Shown here: positions 51,332-62,049 of the stretch, piece after piece
Numbering within the stretch: position 1 is the first letter of the stretch
How the letters are laid out: each line of letters begins with the position of its first letter
Assembly (NCBI RefSeq): GCF_014358015.1
Contig: NZ_JACONV010000001.1
Location: forward strand, 62,001-126,000
Reading direction: 5' to 3'
Length of the DNA stretch: 64,000 nucleotides
DNA from: Pseudomonas triticifolii
GTDB lineage: Bacteria; Pseudomonadota; Gammaproteobacteria; Pseudomonadales; Pseudomonadaceae
Program-made: the position numbers and the translations under genes
The notes under the pieces: generated by a model
Database searches by the model: none
What the model saw: only the letters and a program-made list of their open reading frames with translations
Told to the model about the DNA's origin: nothing

Positions 51332-54300
51332 ATGCACCTGCTGAGAACCCAGCCCGGCGGTTTTGTACCCGATGACAGCATCGCTGACCTGGGACAAACC
51401 CCGGCCGAACTGGTGATCCTCTGCAGCGGCGATTCAAGCCTGGCGCTGCTGGCCGAAGCGGCCCTGCAGTTGCCCGACGATTACCCCAGCCTGCGTCTGG
51501 CCAACCCGATGCAGGTACAGAACCACGCCTCGGTCGATCTGTATGTCGATGAGGTACTGCGTCACGCCAAAGTGATTTTGCTTTCCCTGCACGGCGGCAT
51601 TGGTTATTGGCGTTATGGCGTCGAGCGGCTGATGGAGCTGGCTGCACAAGGCGTCACGGTGATCATGGTGCCGGGTTGTGACCGTCACGATCCGGAGCTG
51701 ATCGACCTGAGCACCGTTGCAGCGACCGACTGCAACCGCCTGTGGCAGTTCCTGCGTCAGGGCGGTCTACAGAATGCGCTGGACCTTTATAGCTGCATGG
51801 CCAGCACCTGGCTCGGTCACGATTACGCTTGGGCCGAGCCTCAGCCGCTGCCACGTACCGCTGTTTATCATCCGAAGCGGGCAACTGCCGTACTGGCCGA
51901 CTGGCAGGCCGATTGGCTCAGTGACCAGCCTGTGGCTGCGTTGCTGTTTTATCGTTCGCACTTGCAGGCCGCCAACACGGGCTTCATCAACGAATTCTGC
52001 GAGCGTTTGCAGGCGCAGGGCCTTAACCCTTTGCCGATCGCAGTCGCCAGTCTCAAGGAGCCGGGCTGCTTCACGCAGGTCGAAGAGTGGCTGGATGAGG
52101 CCGGTGTAGAGTTGATTCTCAATACCACCGGCTTCGCCCAATCGAGTCCTGAAACCCCTCATTTGCGGCCTTTTCGGCGCGATGTGCCCGTTATTCAGGC
52201 CATCTGCGCGCAGGACAACCAGCCTGCGTGGCAGGCCAGCGAGCAGGGCCTTGGGGCCCGCGACCTGGCGATGCACATTGCGTTGCCGGAGCTGGACGGG
52301 CGCATCATCAGTCGGCCGATCAGCTTCAAGGACCTGGCATGGCGCAGCGAGCGCAGTCAGTCCGATGTGGTCTGCTACCGCGCCCACCCTGAGCGCATGG
52401 ACTTTGTCGCACAACTGGCCAGAAACTGGATTTTGTTGGCACGTCTGCCTAACGCCGACAAACGCGTGGCATTGATTCTCGCCAATTACCCGACCCGCGA
52501 TGGCCGTATCGGCAATGGCGTCGGGCTCGACACACCTGCTGCCGCGTTGAACATCCTGCGCGCCATGCAGGCTGAGGGCTATCCGCTGGCGGAGCTGCCC
52601 GACAGCGGCACCGAGCTGATTCAGCAATTGCTCGGCGGCGTCACCAATGATCTGGACAGCATTGATCAGCGTCCTTGTCAGCAAAGCATGGCGCTGGATG
52701 AATACCTTGACGCGTTCAACGCGCTGCCGCAGGCCAATCGCGATGCAGTCAACGCTCGTTGGGGCGCGCCGGATGCCGATCCGATGTTCCGCAGCGGCCG
52801 GATGATGATCGCGGGTCTGCGCTTTGGCCTGACCTTCGTCGGCATTCAGCCGGCGCGTGGTTATCAGGTCGATCCCAGTGCGGTGTATCACGACCCGGAT
52901 CTGGTGCCGCCGCACGGCTACCTCGCTTTCTACTTCTGGCTGCGCAAGGCCTACGGCGCGCACGCCGTGGTGCATGTCGGCAAGCACGGCAACCTGGAGT
53001 GGCTGCCGGGCAAGGGCGTCGGGCTGTCCGAGAACTGCTGGCCGGATGCGGTGCTGGGCGCGATGCCGAATATCTATCCGTTTATCGTCAATGATCCGGG
53101 TGAAGGCGCACAGGCCAAGCGGCGCACGCAGGCCGTCATTATCGACCACCTGATGCCGCCGCTGACGCGCGCCGAAACCTATGGGCCGTTGCGCGATCTT
53201 GAGTTGCTCGCGGACGAATACTACGAAGCGCAACTGCTGGACCCGCGGCGCGCCCGCGAACTGCAACGCGACATTCTGAATCTGGTGCGCGAAACCCGGA
53301 TCGACCGCGAGCTGGCGTTGGAAGGGACGACTGACAGCGATGCCGACGCGGCCATCTGGCTGCCGCGTCTGGACACCTATCTATGTGATTTGAAGGAGTC
53401 GCAGATTCGTGACGGGCTGCATATATTTGGCCAGTCACCTGAGGGCCGCTTGCGTATCGACACGCTGCTGGCGTTGTTGCGTATTCCGCGTGGCGACGGG
53501 CGCGGCGCGCAGTCGAGCCTGCTGCGAGCCTTGAGCAAGGCGTTCAGCCTGGGCTTCGACCCACTGAATTGTGAGCTTGCCGAACCCTGGCAAGGTCCGC
53601 GTCCGACTGAACTACTCGCCTTGAGCGCCGACCCGTGGCGCACCGCCGGCGACGCGCGTGAGCGCCTTGAGCTTTACGCTGCGGCCTTGATTGAACGTAT
53701 CACCGAAGGTCAGGACGTAGCCGATCTACCAGCGCACGCCGATCTGGCGCTGATTCTCGACAGCCTGCGCGAAGTGGTCGCGCCACGCCTCGACGCCTGT
53801 GGCCCCGGCGAGATGCAGGGCATGCTCGCGGCTTTGAGTGGTCGCTTCGTACCGGCGGGCCCCAGTGGTGCGCCGAGTCGAGGGCGACTGGACGTGTTGC
53901 CGACCGGGCGCAATTTCTTCAGCGTGGACGTGCGTAACCTGCCGACCACCACAGCCTGGCGGATCGGTTTCCAGTCCGCCAACCTGTTGCTGGAGCGTCA
54001 CTTACAGGATCACGGCGACCACCTTCGGCAGCTGGGGCTGTCGGTCTGGGGCACGGCGACCATGCGCACAGGCGGTGACGACATCGCGCAGGCCATGGCG
54101 CTGATGGGCGTGCGTCCGGTCTGGGCGACGGGCAGTCAGCGTGTCGATGACTTCGAGATTCTGCCGGTCAGCCTGTTGGATCGTCCGCGGGTGGACGTGA
54201 CACTGCGGGTGTCCGGCTTCTTTCGCGACGCCTTTGCCAACCTGATTAGTCTGTTCGACGCGGCCGTGCAGGCCGTTGCGGCGCTCGACGAGCCGGATGA

Positions 54301-55096
54301 CCTGAACCCGATTGCCGCCCGCGTGCGTGAAGAGCGACAGAGCTTCATCGCCGAGGGAATGAGCGAGGACGAAGCGGCACGTCAGGCAGGCTGGCGAATC
54401 TTCGGTGCCAAGCCGGGCGCCTATGGTGCGGGCGTTCAGGGCGCTATTGATGGTCGCTTGTGGCAGAGTCGTGAGGATCTGGCCGAGGTTTACCTGAACT
54501 GGGGTGGCTATGCCTACGGCGCTTCCGATGAGGGCACGCCTGCCCGGCAGCGCTTCGCTCAGCGCCTGTCTCAGGTGCAGGCGGTGGTGCAGAACCAGGA
54601 CAACCGCGAACACGATTTGCTGGACTCCAACGATTATTACCAGTTTCAAGGTGGCATGCTGGCCGCCGCCGAAACCCTCAGTGGCGAGAAGACAGCAAGC
54701 TACCATGGCGATCACAGCCAGCCGGACCTGCCGAAAATCCGTACCTTGAAGGAAGAGCTGAACCGCGTGATACGTTCGCGGGCGGCAAATCCCAAGTGGA
54801 TCGAGGGTGTAAAACGTCACGGTTACAAAGGCGCGTTCGAAATGGCGGCCACGGTAGACTTTCTGTTCGCATTCGACGCCACCACTGAACTGATCGACGA
54901 TCATCAATACGCACTGCTGGCCGATGCCTACCTGCTTGATCCATCGACCCGCGAATTCATTGAGCAGCACAACCCCGATGCCCTGCGCGACATGACCGAG
55001 CGCATGCTTGAAGCGCAGCAGCGCGGGCTTTGGCAGGAACCGGGCGATTATCAGCAAGCCCTGGAAAACCTGCTGCTGGATATAGAAGAGAACTGA
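51332..55096 (+). CDS. cobN: Aerobic cobaltochelatase large subunit CobN
   Basis: 1254 residues, the expected size. The N-terminal part ([14 protein letters not shown]) and the His-rich central motif [14 protein letters not shown] match CobN/BchH. It inserts cobalt into hydrogenobyrinic acid a,c-diamide using ATP with two AAA/VWA partners. In this organism those are the ChlI/ChlD-like genes immediately downstream rather than CobS/CobT. The stop overlaps the ATP-binding gene start by one base. Confidence 0.93.
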   Translation: MHLLRTQPGGFVPDDSIADLGQTPAELVILCSGDSSLALLAEAALQLPDDYPSLRLANPMQVQNHASVDLYVDEVLRHAKVILLSLHGGIGYWRYGVERLMELAAQGVTVIMVPGCDRHDPELIDLSTVAATDCNRLWQFLRQGGLQNALDLYSCMASTWLGHDYAWAEPQPLPRTAVYHPKRATAVLADWQADWLSDQPVAALLFYRSHLQAANTGFINEFCERLQAQGLNPLPIAVASLKEPGCFTQVEEWLDEAGVELILNTTGFAQSSPETPHLRPFRRDVPVIQAICAQDNQPAWQASEQGLGARDLAMHIALPELDGRIISRPISFKDLAWRSERSQSDVVCYRAHPERMDFVAQLARNWILLARLPNADKRVALILANYPTRDGRIGNGVGLDTPAAALNILRAMQAEGYPLAELPDSGTELIQQLLGGVTNDLDSIDQRPCQQSMALDEYLDAFNALPQANRDAVNARWGAPDADPMFRSGRMMIAGLRFGLTFVGIQPARGYQVDPSAVYHDPDLVPPHGYLAFYFWLRKAYGAHAVVHVGKHGNLEWLPGKGVGLSENCWPDAVLGAMPNIYPFIVNDPGEGAQAKRRTQAVIIDHLMPPLTRAETYGPLRDLELLADEYYEAQLLDPRRARELQRDILNLVRETRIDRELALEGTTDSDADAAIWLPRLDTYLCDLKESQIRDGLHIFGQSPEGRLRIDTLLALLRIPRGDGRGAQSSLLRALSKAFSLGFDPLNCELAEPWQGPRPTELLALSADPWRTAGDARERLELYAAALIERITEGQDVADLPAHADLALILDSLREVVAPRLDACGPGEMQGMLAALSGRFVPAGPSGAPSRGRLDVLPTGRNFFSVDVRNLPTTTAWRIGFQSANLLLERHLQDHGDHLRQLGLSVWGTATMRTGGDDIAQAMALMGVRPVWATGSQRVDDFEILPVSLLDRPRVDVTLRVSGFFRDAFANLISLFDAAVQAVAALDEPDDLNPIAARVREERQSFIAEGMSEDEAARQAGWRIFGAKPGAYGAGVQGAIDGRLWQSREDLAEVYLNWGGYAYGASDEGTPARQRFAQRLSQVQAVVQNQDNREHDLLDSNDYYQFQGGMLAAAETLSGEKTASYHGDHSQPDLPKIRTLKEELNRVIRSRAANPKWIEGVKRHGYKGAFEMAATVDFLFAFDATTELIDDHQYALLADAYLLDPSTREFIEQHNPDALRDMTERMLEAQQRGLWQEPGDYQQALENLLLDIEEN

Positions 55097-56124
55097 TGAC
55101 CTTGCCTGACTCAAGCCTTGCCAATACGCCGCATTTTCCACTGGCCGCTGTCGTGGGCGCCGATGACCTGAAACTCGCGTTGTGCCTGACGGCCATCGAT
55201 CCACGCATCGGCGGTGTGTTGATCGAGGGGCCGCGAGGCATGGCGAAATCGACCCTGGCACGTGGGCTGGCCGATCTGATCGCCAGCGGGCAGTTCGTGA
55301 CGCTGCCGTTGGGCGCGACCGAAGAGCGGCTGGTGGGTACGCTGGATCTGGATGCTGCGCTCTCCGAAAGCCGGGCGCGCTTCTCGCCCGGCGTGCTGGC
55401 GAAAGCCGACGGCGGCGTGCTGTATGTCGACGAGGTGAACCTGTTGGCCGATCACCTGGTGGACCTGCTGCTGGATGTCGCGGCCAGTGGCGTCAATCTG
55501 GTGGAGCGTGATGGCATTTCCCATCGTCATGCAGCCCGATTCGTGCTGATTGGCACCATGAACCCGGAAGAGGGCGAACTGCGCCCGCAGTTGCTGGATC
55601 GCTTCGGCTTGAACGTGGCGTTGAGCGGGCAGACGCTGCCTGTCGAGCGCAGCCAGATCATCCGCAGGCGTCTGGACTTCGACGCAGATCCACAGTCGTT
55701 CTGTGCCCAGTGGGCGCCTGAGCAGGATGCGTTGAAACAACGTTGCGAACAGGCGCGTTCACTGCTGGCGGACATTGCGCTGGATGACACGTCTTTAGCG
55801 CTGATCACCGAACGCTGCTTTGCTGCAGGCGTTGACGGCATGCGTGCCGATCTGGTCTGGCTGCGCGCCGCACGGGCACATGCGGCCTGGCGGGGTGTCG
55901 GGATGATCGAGGAGCAGGACATTGACGCCGTGGCCGAGTTTGCCCTGCGCCATCGCCGTCGCGAGCCGTCGCCGCCATCACCGCAATCGCCAGAAACACC
56001 GCCTTCAGGTTCTTCCGAAAAACAGGATAACCAGAGCGGGCAGGGCAGTTGGGGTGAGCTGCCGGCTCAAGCAGTGCCTACCGGATCGCGCCGCGAAGTG
56101 CCGAGCTGGCCAAAAAAGCCTTAG
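55096..56124 (+). CDS. ChlI/CobS-like AAA+ chelatase subunit
   Basis: 342 residues from the ATG at 55096, which overlaps the cobN stop. AAA+ ATPase of the magnesium-chelatase I type. Walker A is G-P-R-G-M-A-K-S-T near residue 46-54, with Ala in the usual Gly position before Lys. Walker B is [10 protein letters not shown], and sensor segment [18 protein letters not shown] follows. A Pro/Ser-rich tail ends the chain. It powers CobN. Confidence 0.88.
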   Translation: MTLPDSSLANTPHFPLAAVVGADDLKLALCLTAIDPRIGGVLIEGPRGMAKSTLARGLADLIASGQFVTLPLGATEERLVGTLDLDAALSESRARFSPGVLAKADGGVLYVDEVNLLADHLVDLLLDVAASGVNLVERDGISHRHAARFVLIGTMNPEEGELRPQLLDRFGLNVALSGQTLPVERSQIIRRRLDFDADPQSFCAQWAPEQDALKQRCEQARSLLADIALDDTSLALITERCFAAGVDGMRADLVWLRAARAHAAWRGVGMIEEQDIDAVAEFALRHRRREPSPPSPQSPETPPSGSSEKQDNQSGQGSWGELPAQAVPTGSRREVPSWPKKP

Positions 56125-56158
56125 GCATCCGCCCCCAACGCTCGAAGGGGGCGGATGC
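56125..56158. promoter_or_regulatory. Strong intra-operon hairpin between chelatase genes
   Basis: Perfect 12-bp stem GCATCCGCCCCC/GGGGGCGGATGC with a 10-base loop, beginning at the first base after the AAA gene's stop. No T-run follows. It could attenuate expression of the VWA gene or protect the upstream mRNA end. Confidence 0.6.
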
Positions 56159-56225
56159 CGTTCCCCGGCCGGGTCGACTCGCTTCTGGCAGAGCCGGCGC
56201 ACTGCGTGCTGGCTCGGATGGGCCG

Positions 56226-56792
56226 GTGCAATGGCTGCCGACTCTGATGAAGGGGCATCCGAAAAAGGCCAGCGATCTGGTTCGGCAGCCGCGCAGCAGC
56301 CGCCCCAATGAGCTGTTGCTGGTGATTGTCGATGCATCTGCGTCGACCAAACGTCATCAGGCGCTGAGCCAGGCCAAGGGCCTGCTGTCTCAAGTGTTTG
56401 ACGACGCCTATCGCCGCCGCACCCGACTGGCGTTGCTCACGGCCAGTGGCAACGCGCCACGCTGGCAGTATCAAGGTCTGAAAGCTTCAGCGGCGCTGAG
56501 TCCGTGGCTGGATGCATTGGGGGCGGGAGGCGGAACGCCTCTTACGGAGGCTCTGGAGCAGGCCCGGTTGTGGCTGACCAAACGCAGCAAGCGCTATCCG
56601 TCAGAACAACAGCGGGTACTGGTGCTGACCGACGGCAGGCTCAAGCAAATGCCTGTGCTCTTGGCATTCGACTGCCCGAGTCTATTGGTCGATATGGAAA
56701 AAGGTCCGATCCGGCTGGGAAGAGCACGAGAGCTGGCGCGCGGACTGGGGGCGGATTATCGGCATATTGATGAGCTTGGCACGTTGGGCTGA
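56226..56792 (+). CDS. ChlD/CobT-like VWA-domain chelatase subunit
   Basis: 188 residues from a GTG at 56226; the frame is open upstream to 56058 but has no ATG, GTG or TTG there. A single von Willebrand A domain with an intact MIDAS: D-A-S-A-S, G-G-G-T-P-L-T-E-A-L and L-T-D-G-R. It lacks the AAA half of full-length ChlD, so it is the short form. With the preceding ATPase it forms the chelatase motor for CobN. The start is uncertain and a hairpin precedes it. Confidence 0.8.
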   Translation: MQWLPTLMKGHPKKASDLVRQPRSSRPNELLLVIVDASASTKRHQALSQAKGLLSQVFDDAYRRRTRLALLTASGNAPRWQYQGLKASAALSPWLDALGAGGGTPLTEALEQARLWLTKRSKRYPSEQQRVLVLTDGRLKQMPVLLAFDCPSLLVDMEKGPIRLGRARELARGLGADYRHIDELGTLG

Positions 56793-57105
56793 GCTTCATC
56801 CAGCGATCCTGCCCATCACTGCGTAGGAGTGAGCTTGCTCACGAAAACAGGGGGCCAGAAGCGCCCATTTCAGGACCTCGCCCCCCAGTGGCTGAGACCG
56901 GTTTCAATCCGTAGGCGTGGACCGGGCGGCGTTCCGTTTGTCCACGAAGACTGCCTTCCAGACGCTACCCTTCGACTGATTACGCCGCCCCCTTCGCGGA
57001 CAAGTCCGCTCCCACTGACTGAGGCCGGTTTTCAATCACGTTTGCCTACGCTACAAGCTGCAAGCGAGGGCCTGATCAGTCAAAGATCCTGGCCCTCGCG
57101 TCTCT
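56793..57105. other. Intergenic stretch with a REP pair
   Basis: 313 bases, no gene. It contains two oppositely oriented REP palindromes (see separate entry). The remaining sequence has no obvious RNA or promoter. Confidence 0.5.
56823..57015. repeat. Inverted REP pair (REPIN-like)
   Basis: GTAGGAGTGAGCTTGCTCACGA at the left end (56823-56844) and TTCGCGGACAAGTCCGCTCC plus CAC at the right end (56993-57015, opposite orientation). These are the GTGGGAGC...GTCCGCGAA-type palindromes frequent between Pseudomonas genes, here forming an inverted pair. Confidence 0.7.
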
Positions 57106-57372
57106 TCAGGCTGGCATGGTCCAGGGCTTGAGGTCATACCCTTCGTTACTGATCTCGGCACGCGCCTGCTCCAGAGCGCTGGCTAACTGCTGCTTGTCCG
57201 AATAGGTGCTGCTCGGAATCTGCTTGCGGCCAATGCGGGTGCTGGTGCGGTCTATTACGGTCAGGCTCAGTTCGCCGTTCCCGTCCTGTGGTGCCCAGGC
57301 AACACACTGGAAGGGTTCAAAAGCGTGTCCAGCGATCAGAAGTGCATCGTTGAAGCGCAGTGGGGCGTTCAT
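57106..57372 (-). CDS. Small conserved-type hypothetical protein
   Basis: 88 residues from the ATG at 57372, with GAGGAA upstream. Soluble, with a beta-rich first half (M-N-A-P-L-R-F-N-D-A-L-L-I-A-G-H-A-F) and a helical second half. I recognise no domain. It is transcribed alone and ends next to the REP region. Confidence 0.6.
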   Translation of the reverse strand: MNAPLRFNDALLIAGHAFEPFQCVAWAPQDGNGELSLTVIDRTSTRIGRKQIPSSTYSDKQQLASALEQARAEISNEGYDLKPWTMPA

Positions 57373-57680
57373 GGTCAATTCCTCAAAGTGCCCGTATCAA
57401 TTCAGTCACGTCGGCGGGCTTACCGTCCGGCTGGTTACTTGTGTTGATGAACGCGAGGGGCACATGAGTCACACACTTTTTTGAAGTTTTTCAGAATTTT
57501 TTACGGCCCATCCCGTTAACGCAACGTTACGGCAACCATCACGTTTGGTTATTGCCATTAGACGCAAACGGTACAAGGCTGTGTCAAATATTTGCTAATG
57601 TAAGGATCGGGCTCGCCAACATACTGTTTATAAAACGTTTTTCATAACCTCAATTCGACGCCGGGCGCCAAGGAACCTCT
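57373..57680. other. Divergent promoter region of VpsR-like regulator
   Basis: 308 bases between the small hypothetical and the enhancer-binding protein. The sequence becomes T-rich around 57470-57500. It must hold promoters in both directions. No repeat or operator is convincing. Confidence 0.4.
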
Positions 57681-59006
57681 ATGCATGAATCGGCCCCAAC
57701 GCGACGTCTGTTAATTGTTGACCCCTGTGACGATTGTCATCAATTGATCCCTGTCCTGCATGCTGCCGGATGGGCGGTGGACAGCAGTACGCTCGAGTCG
57801 GCGCTCAATCTCAGCTGCGATGTCGGTTTGATTCGCCTGATGCCTGACCACTTCGAGCGTCCGGACATGGTCAAGGAACTCATTACCCGCACCAACACCC
57901 AATGGATCGCTGTGCTGGCACCCGATGATCTGCGTCGCGAGAAGATTGGCGACTTCGTGTGTGAGTGGTTTTTTGATTTCCACACCTTGCCGTTCGATGT
58001 CGCTCGCATGCAGGTCACGCTGGGCCGTGCCTATGGCATGGCGCGTTTGCGAGCACAGGGCGCTGCACAGACGTCCAGCAGTGAACACGAGATGTTGGGC
58101 GAAAGCCGACCCATTCGGGAGTTACGTCGGCTGTTGAGCAAGCTCGCGCCCACCGAATCGCCGGTACTGATTCGCGGTGAACGCGGCACCGGCAAGGAGC
58201 TCGTCGCGCGGACGTTGCATTCCCAGTCTCAGCGCCGTAACAAACCGTTCGTAGCGGTCAATTGCGGTGCCATTGCCGAGCATTTGATCCACGCTGATCT
58301 GTTTGGCTACGAGAGAGGTGCATTCAATGGCTCCCAGGAGCGCAAGATCGGCCGAATCGAAGCGGCGGACGGCGGCACCCTGTTTCTGGACGAAATCGGT
58401 GATCTCCCGTTGGAAAGTCAGGCGCACCTGCTACGTTTTTTACAGGAGCGACAGATCGAACGCATCGGTGGCAGTGAGCCGATACCCGTGGATGTCCGGG
58501 TGCTGGCCGCCACCCATGTGGATCTGGAGGCGGCCATTCGCAAGAAGCGTTTTCGGGAAGATTTGTACTACCGGCTGAATGTGTTGCAGGTCGGCACAGC
58601 GCCACTGCGTGAGCGGCATGGCGACCTGGCCATGCTGGCCAACCACTTTGCTCATTTCTACAGTCAGGAAACCGGCAGGCGCGCGCGTAATTTCAGTCAG
58701 GACGCGTTGATCTCCATGGGCAAACACGACTGGCCGGGGAATGTACGAGAGCTGGCTAACCGGGTTCGGCGCGGGCTGGTTCTGGCGGAAGGCCGGCAGA
58801 TCGAGGCAGCGGATCTGGGGCTGTTGGGTGAGGAGGCCGTTGTCAGCAGCATGGGAACGCTAGAGGAATACAAGTCGCGTGCCGAGCGTCAGGCGCTGTG
58901 CGACGTGCTGACACGCCACAGCGACAACCTCAGTGTGGCGGCCAAGGTTCTGGGGATTTCTCGCCCCACGTTCTATCGGCTGCTGCACAAGCATCAGATC
59001 CGCTGA
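57681..59006 (+). CDS. VpsR-like enhancer-binding protein with altered GAFTGA
   Basis: 441 residues. A REC-like N-domain (1-125) resembles VpsR and lacks an evident phosphorylation Asp. The AAA+ domain has Walker A G-E-R-G-T-G-K-E at 166-173, G-T-L-F-L-D-E at 232-238, and [10 protein letters not shown]. The sigma-54 contact loop GAFTGA is G-A-F-N-G-S at 213-218. A Fis-type HTH closes the chain ([15 protein letters not shown]). VpsR-type proteins bind c-di-GMP and can act with sigma-70. It overlaps the convergent kinase gene by 13 bases. Confidence 0.86.
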   Translation: MHESAPTRRLLIVDPCDDCHQLIPVLHAAGWAVDSSTLESALNLSCDVGLIRLMPDHFERPDMVKELITRTNTQWIAVLAPDDLRREKIGDFVCEWFFDFHTLPFDVARMQVTLGRAYGMARLRAQGAAQTSSSEHEMLGESRPIRELRRLLSKLAPTESPVLIRGERGTGKELVARTLHSQSQRRNKPFVAVNCGAIAEHLIHADLFGYERGAFNGSQERKIGRIEAADGGTLFLDEIGDLPLESQAHLLRFLQERQIERIGGSEPIPVDVRVLAATHVDLEAAIRKKRFREDLYYRLNVLQVGTAPLRERHGDLAMLANHFAHFYSQETGRRARNFSQDALISMGKHDWPGNVRELANRVRRGLVLAEGRQIEAADLGLLGEEAVVSSMGTLEEYKSRAERQALCDVLTRHSDNLSVAAKVLGISRPTFYRLLHKHQIR

Positions 59007-59524
59007 GCGAGCAGTTGCGTGACCGCCGTCAGTGCCTGCTCGCGGCGTTGCGGCCAGTCGCCTTCGATCACCTGGTAGTGTTGCGCGTGGTGCTCCAGCC
59101 ATTGCCGGCTGGCCGCAAAGAATGCCTGACGTTCGACCAGTCGTGGCTGGCAGCGTTGGCCGTCGCTGATCCACTCGACGCCTTCTGGAGACAGCAGCAG
59201 ATGCAGGTCGTAGCGCCTGCTGAGCAATTGTTGCTCGATCCACGCGGGGCAGTCCTCGAACAGTGTCTTGCTCCAAAGGATGTTGCTCAACAAATGCGTA
59301 TCGAGGATCAGCAGTTCGGGGCGGGTTGCGCGCGCAGCGTCTTCACGGTCGAGCTGACCCCTGGCGATGGTCGCTATATCGTCGTAAACGGTATCGCGGC
59401 CTTGCTCCTCAATGAAGTGACGCACGTATTCATCCACCAGCACACCGCCGAAACGGCGCTGGATTTCTCCCGACAGCCAGCTCTTGCCGCTGGACTCAGG
59501 ACCGGTCAGGACCAGCACTTTCAT
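58994..59524 (-). CDS. NadR-like nicotinamide ribose kinase (P-loop ATPase)
   Basis: 176 residues from the ATG at 59524. Walker A G-P-E-S-S-G-K-S near the N-terminus and D-E-Y-V-R-H-F match the ribosylnicotinamide kinase domain of NadR, here without the adenylyltransferase or HTH parts. It overlaps the pnuC stop by four bases. With PnuC upstream it forms an NR uptake and phosphorylation pair for NAD salvage. Confidence 0.85.
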   Translation of the reverse strand: MKVLVLTGPESSGKSWLSGEIQRRFGGVLVDEYVRHFIEEQGRDTVYDDIATIARGQLDREDAARATRPELLILDTHLLSNILWSKTLFEDCPAWIEQQLLSRRYDLHLLLSPEGVEWISDGQRCQPRLVERQAFFAASRQWLEHHAQHYQVIEGDWPQRREQALTAVTQLLAQRI

Positions 59525-60084
59525 CGTGCCAGCGCCAGATCGTTGCGCCACTCACGCCACCCTTGAACCGCCAGCAGCGTGAACAGCCCGTACAGCGCGG
59601 CCGTCAGGTACAGATCCTTGTAGATGAACAGTCCGACAAAAATCACGTCGAGCACGATCCACAATGGCCAGCACTGGACGCGCTTCTGCGCCATCCAGAC
59701 TTGCGCCACCAGACTGAACCCGGTCAGTGCTGCATCGAGCCAGGGCTGTGCGGCGTCAGTGAAATGCGCCATGCCCGCGCCCAGCACAAGGCTGATACCC
59801 GCGCCGATGGCCAGCCCGCTTATCACCGAGTTGCCCTGCAGCACTGTGACGGCGCGAACCGGAAGCCCGCTGCCGTGGCGGGTCCATTGCAGCCAGCCGT
59901 ACACCTGCAAGCCGGCATAGATGACCTGCAGGAGCATGTCCGAGTAGAGCTTCACGTCGAAGAAGATCCAGATGTAGATCACCACCATGACCAGGCCGAT
60001 CGGCCAGCACCAAGGGTTCTGTTTGACTGTTAGCCAGACCGCAAGCACGCCGATGGCGGCGGCGAAAAGTTCAAGTGCGGACAT
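59521..60084 (-). CDS. pnuC: Nicotinamide riboside transporter PnuC
   Basis: 187 residues from the ATG at 60084, with AAGGAG upstream. About six to seven membrane helices with the PnuC patterns W-C-W-P-I-G, Y-S-D-M-L-L-Q-V-I-Y and the C-terminal W-P-L-W-I-V-L-D-V. It imports nicotinamide riboside by facilitated diffusion. The kinase encoded next traps it inside the cell. It is divergent from uppP. Confidence 0.92.
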   Translation of the reverse strand: MSALELFAAAIGVLAVWLTVKQNPWCWPIGLVMVVIYIWIFFDVKLYSDMLLQVIYAGLQVYGWLQWTRHGSGLPVRAVTVLQGNSVISGLAIGAGISLVLGAGMAHFTDAAQPWLDAALTGFSLVAQVWMAQKRVQCWPLWIVLDVIFVGLFIYKDLYLTAALYGLFTLLAVQGWREWRNDLALAR

Positions 60085-60318
60085 CGCGGCTCCTTGGTGG
60101 TGAGGACGGGGCGGCGATTGTAAGCGCTTATAGGCGCAACGGGGAGGTGGCGATGGCAAGGTTATGCAGGCGGGGGGCTTTGCGCTGCAAGGTCTGCTAG
60201 CATTCGGCGTTTTTGCAGCGCTTCTTCAAGGTTCGTTCAGGATTGCGACGGCATAGTAGCGACCATTTTTTACACAACAACATTAACAGGCGAGCCTCGG
60301 GTATCGCTGTATGGGGGA

Positions 60319-61152
60319 ATGATGGATCTTTGGACCGCTGCTCAGGCGTTGATATTGGGTGTTGTAGAGGGGTTGACGGAGTTTTTGCCGATTTCGAGCA
60401 CCGGCCACCAGATCATTGTTGCAGACCTGATCGACTTCGGCGGCGAGCGGGCCATGGCGTTCAACATCATCATCCAGCTGGGCGCGATTCTGGCCGTTGT
60501 CTGGGAATTTCGACGCAAGATTCTGGACGTGGTGGTGGGGCTGCCCAAAGAAGCGCAGGCGCAGCGCTTCACGATCAATCTGTTGATCGCCTTCATGCCG
60601 GCCGTGGTCCTGGGGGTGATTTTTGCCGACATGATTCACCACTACCTGTTCAATCCCATCACCGTGGCCACTGCCTTGGTCATCGGCGGTGTGATCATGC
60701 TCTGGGCCGAGCGCCGCGAGCATGTGGTACGCGCCGAAACGGTCGATGACATGAAGTGGAGCGATGCCCTGAAAGTCGGGCTGGTGCAATGCCTGGCGAT
60801 GATTCCAGGCACCTCGCGCTCTGGCTCGACCATCATTGGCGGCCTGCTGTTCGGCCTGTCTCGCAAGGCGGCTACCGAATTCTCGTTCTTTCTGGCCATG
60901 CCGACCATGGTCGGTGCTGCGGTCTACTCGGGCTACAAGTACCGGGACATGTTTCGCCCGGATGACTTCGCGGTCTTCGCGGTAGGGTTCGTGACCTCGT
61001 TTATCTTCGCCATGATCGCCGTACGCGGGCTGCTCAAGTTCATCGCGACCCACAGCTATGCGGTGTTTGCCTGGTATCGCATCGCGTTCGGCCTGCTGAT
61101 TCTGGCGACCTGGCAGTTCGGCTGGATCGACTGGGCGTCGGCCAAGGCATGA
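60319..61152 (+). CDS. uppP: Undecaprenyl-diphosphate phosphatase UppP/BacA
   Basis: 277 residues. Membrane enzyme with [16 protein letters not shown] and P-G-T-S-R-S-G-S-T, the two active-site motifs. It recycles the lipid carrier for cell-wall synthesis and confers bacitracin resistance. ATGs at 60319 and 60322 are both possible; GGGGGA abuts the first. It overlaps the DUF1294 gene by four bases. Confidence 0.93.
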   Translation: MMDLWTAAQALILGVVEGLTEFLPISSTGHQIIVADLIDFGGERAMAFNIIIQLGAILAVVWEFRRKILDVVVGLPKEAQAQRFTINLLIAFMPAVVLGVIFADMIHHYLFNPITVATALVIGGVIMLWAERREHVVRAETVDDMKWSDALKVGLVQCLAMIPGTSRSGSTIIGGLLFGLSRKAATEFSFFLAMPTMVGAAVYSGYKYRDMFRPDDFAVFAVGFVTSFIFAMIAVRGLLKFIATHSYAVFAWYRIAFGLLILATWQFGWIDWASAKA

Positions 61153-61583
61153 CGGCGATACGTGAACCGCGGCCGCCTGCCCGTCAGCGCAAGGGCGGGG
61201 TTCAAGGGCTGCCTCTGAAACTGATCATTCTGTTGCTGTTGGGTGCGCTGCCGGTGTATGGATCGGCGCAGCTCTGGATCAGGCAGGGTCTACCCGTCGC
61301 GGCAGTCGTGATCGGGGTAATGAGTCTGTTGGCGTTTCTGCTGTACCGGCATGACAAGCTGCAGGCCGGTAAAGGCGGCCAGCGCACGCCGGAAAACGTC
61401 CTGCATGCCACCGAGCTGCTGGGCGGATGGCCTGGCGCATTGGTGGCGCAGCAGGTGTTTCGGCACAAGACTCGTAAAGTGTCCTTTCAAATCGTGTTCT
61501 GGCTGATCGTGCTGGTGCATCAGGCGTTCTGGATCGACTGGCTGTTTCTCGGCCGCAGGCTGTGGCGGCTGCTGCCGTTATAG
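61149..61583 (+). CDS. DUF1294 membrane protein
   Basis: 144 residues. A basic N-terminus precedes four membrane helices with the family pattern [19 protein letters not shown] and [18 protein letters not shown]. Function unknown. The start overlaps the uppP stop, so the two are co-expressed. It converges on the YjbR gene with a 6-base overlap. Confidence 0.87.
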   Translation: MTAIREPRPPARQRKGGVQGLPLKLIILLLLGALPVYGSAQLWIRQGLPVAAVVIGVMSLLAFLLYRHDKLQAGKGGQRTPENVLHATELLGGWPGALVAQQVFRHKTRKVSFQIVFWLIVLVHQAFWIDWLFLGRRLWRLLPL

Positions 61584-61922
61584 CTTGAGCGCGACCTGCT
61601 GACGCTTGGGCAGCTTGCCCACCACCAGTTGGTGCGAGCGGATCAACAGATCGCGGATCTCATCGTCGCTGAGCGCGTGAGGCTCGGGAATGCTGATCCA
61701 GTGTGCGCGCGCCAGATAGGGAGCAGGGCGGATGCCGGGGCGGTCGACGTAGCCCAGGAACAGGTCCGGGGCCACCTTGAACGATAAGCCCTGACCTGCC
61801 AGATCCATGACCGCAAACATCTTGTTTCCCGCGATGGAAAATACGCGTATCCCGCCCCATTTGTAGTCTTCGCGCGCCCCAGGCAAATCCAGGCAAAAAG
61901 TGGCGATGTCTTCGGTTTGCAT
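61578..61922 (-). CDS. MmcQ/YjbR family protein
   Basis: 114 residues. The pattern C-L-D-L-P-G-A-R-E-D-Y-K-W-G, F-K-V-A-P-D-L-F and Y-L-A-R-A-H-W-I-S-I matches MmcQ/YjbR, a CyaY-like fold of small proteins once proposed to bind DNA. Function unproved. It converges on the DUF1294 gene. Confidence 0.87.
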   Translation of the reverse strand: MQTEDIATFCLDLPGAREDYKWGGIRVFSIAGNKMFAVMDLAGQGLSFKVAPDLFLGYVDRPGIRPAPYLARAHWISIPEPHALSDDEIRDLLIRSHQLVVGKLPKRQQVALKL

Positions 61923-62049
61923 GCTGTGCTCCTTGCTGCGCTCAAGCGAGGGGTAAGGTGTTCGATAGCCGCACGGATATTCGAGCGCTGGATTGTATGA
62001 CGTCCCGACACGCTTTAGTGTTCAGGTTTTGCTTTCACTGGAGCGTCGA

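Noticed and set aside
50171..51397. 408-residue minus-strand frame opposite cobW
   Set aside because: The plus strand encodes an unmistakable CobW with P-loop and CxCC motif; the opposite frame is an artefact of codon bias.
51767..53266. 499-residue minus-strand frame inside cobN
   Set aside because: CobN is continuous on the plus strand over the whole span, and the opposite translation has no conserved family pattern.
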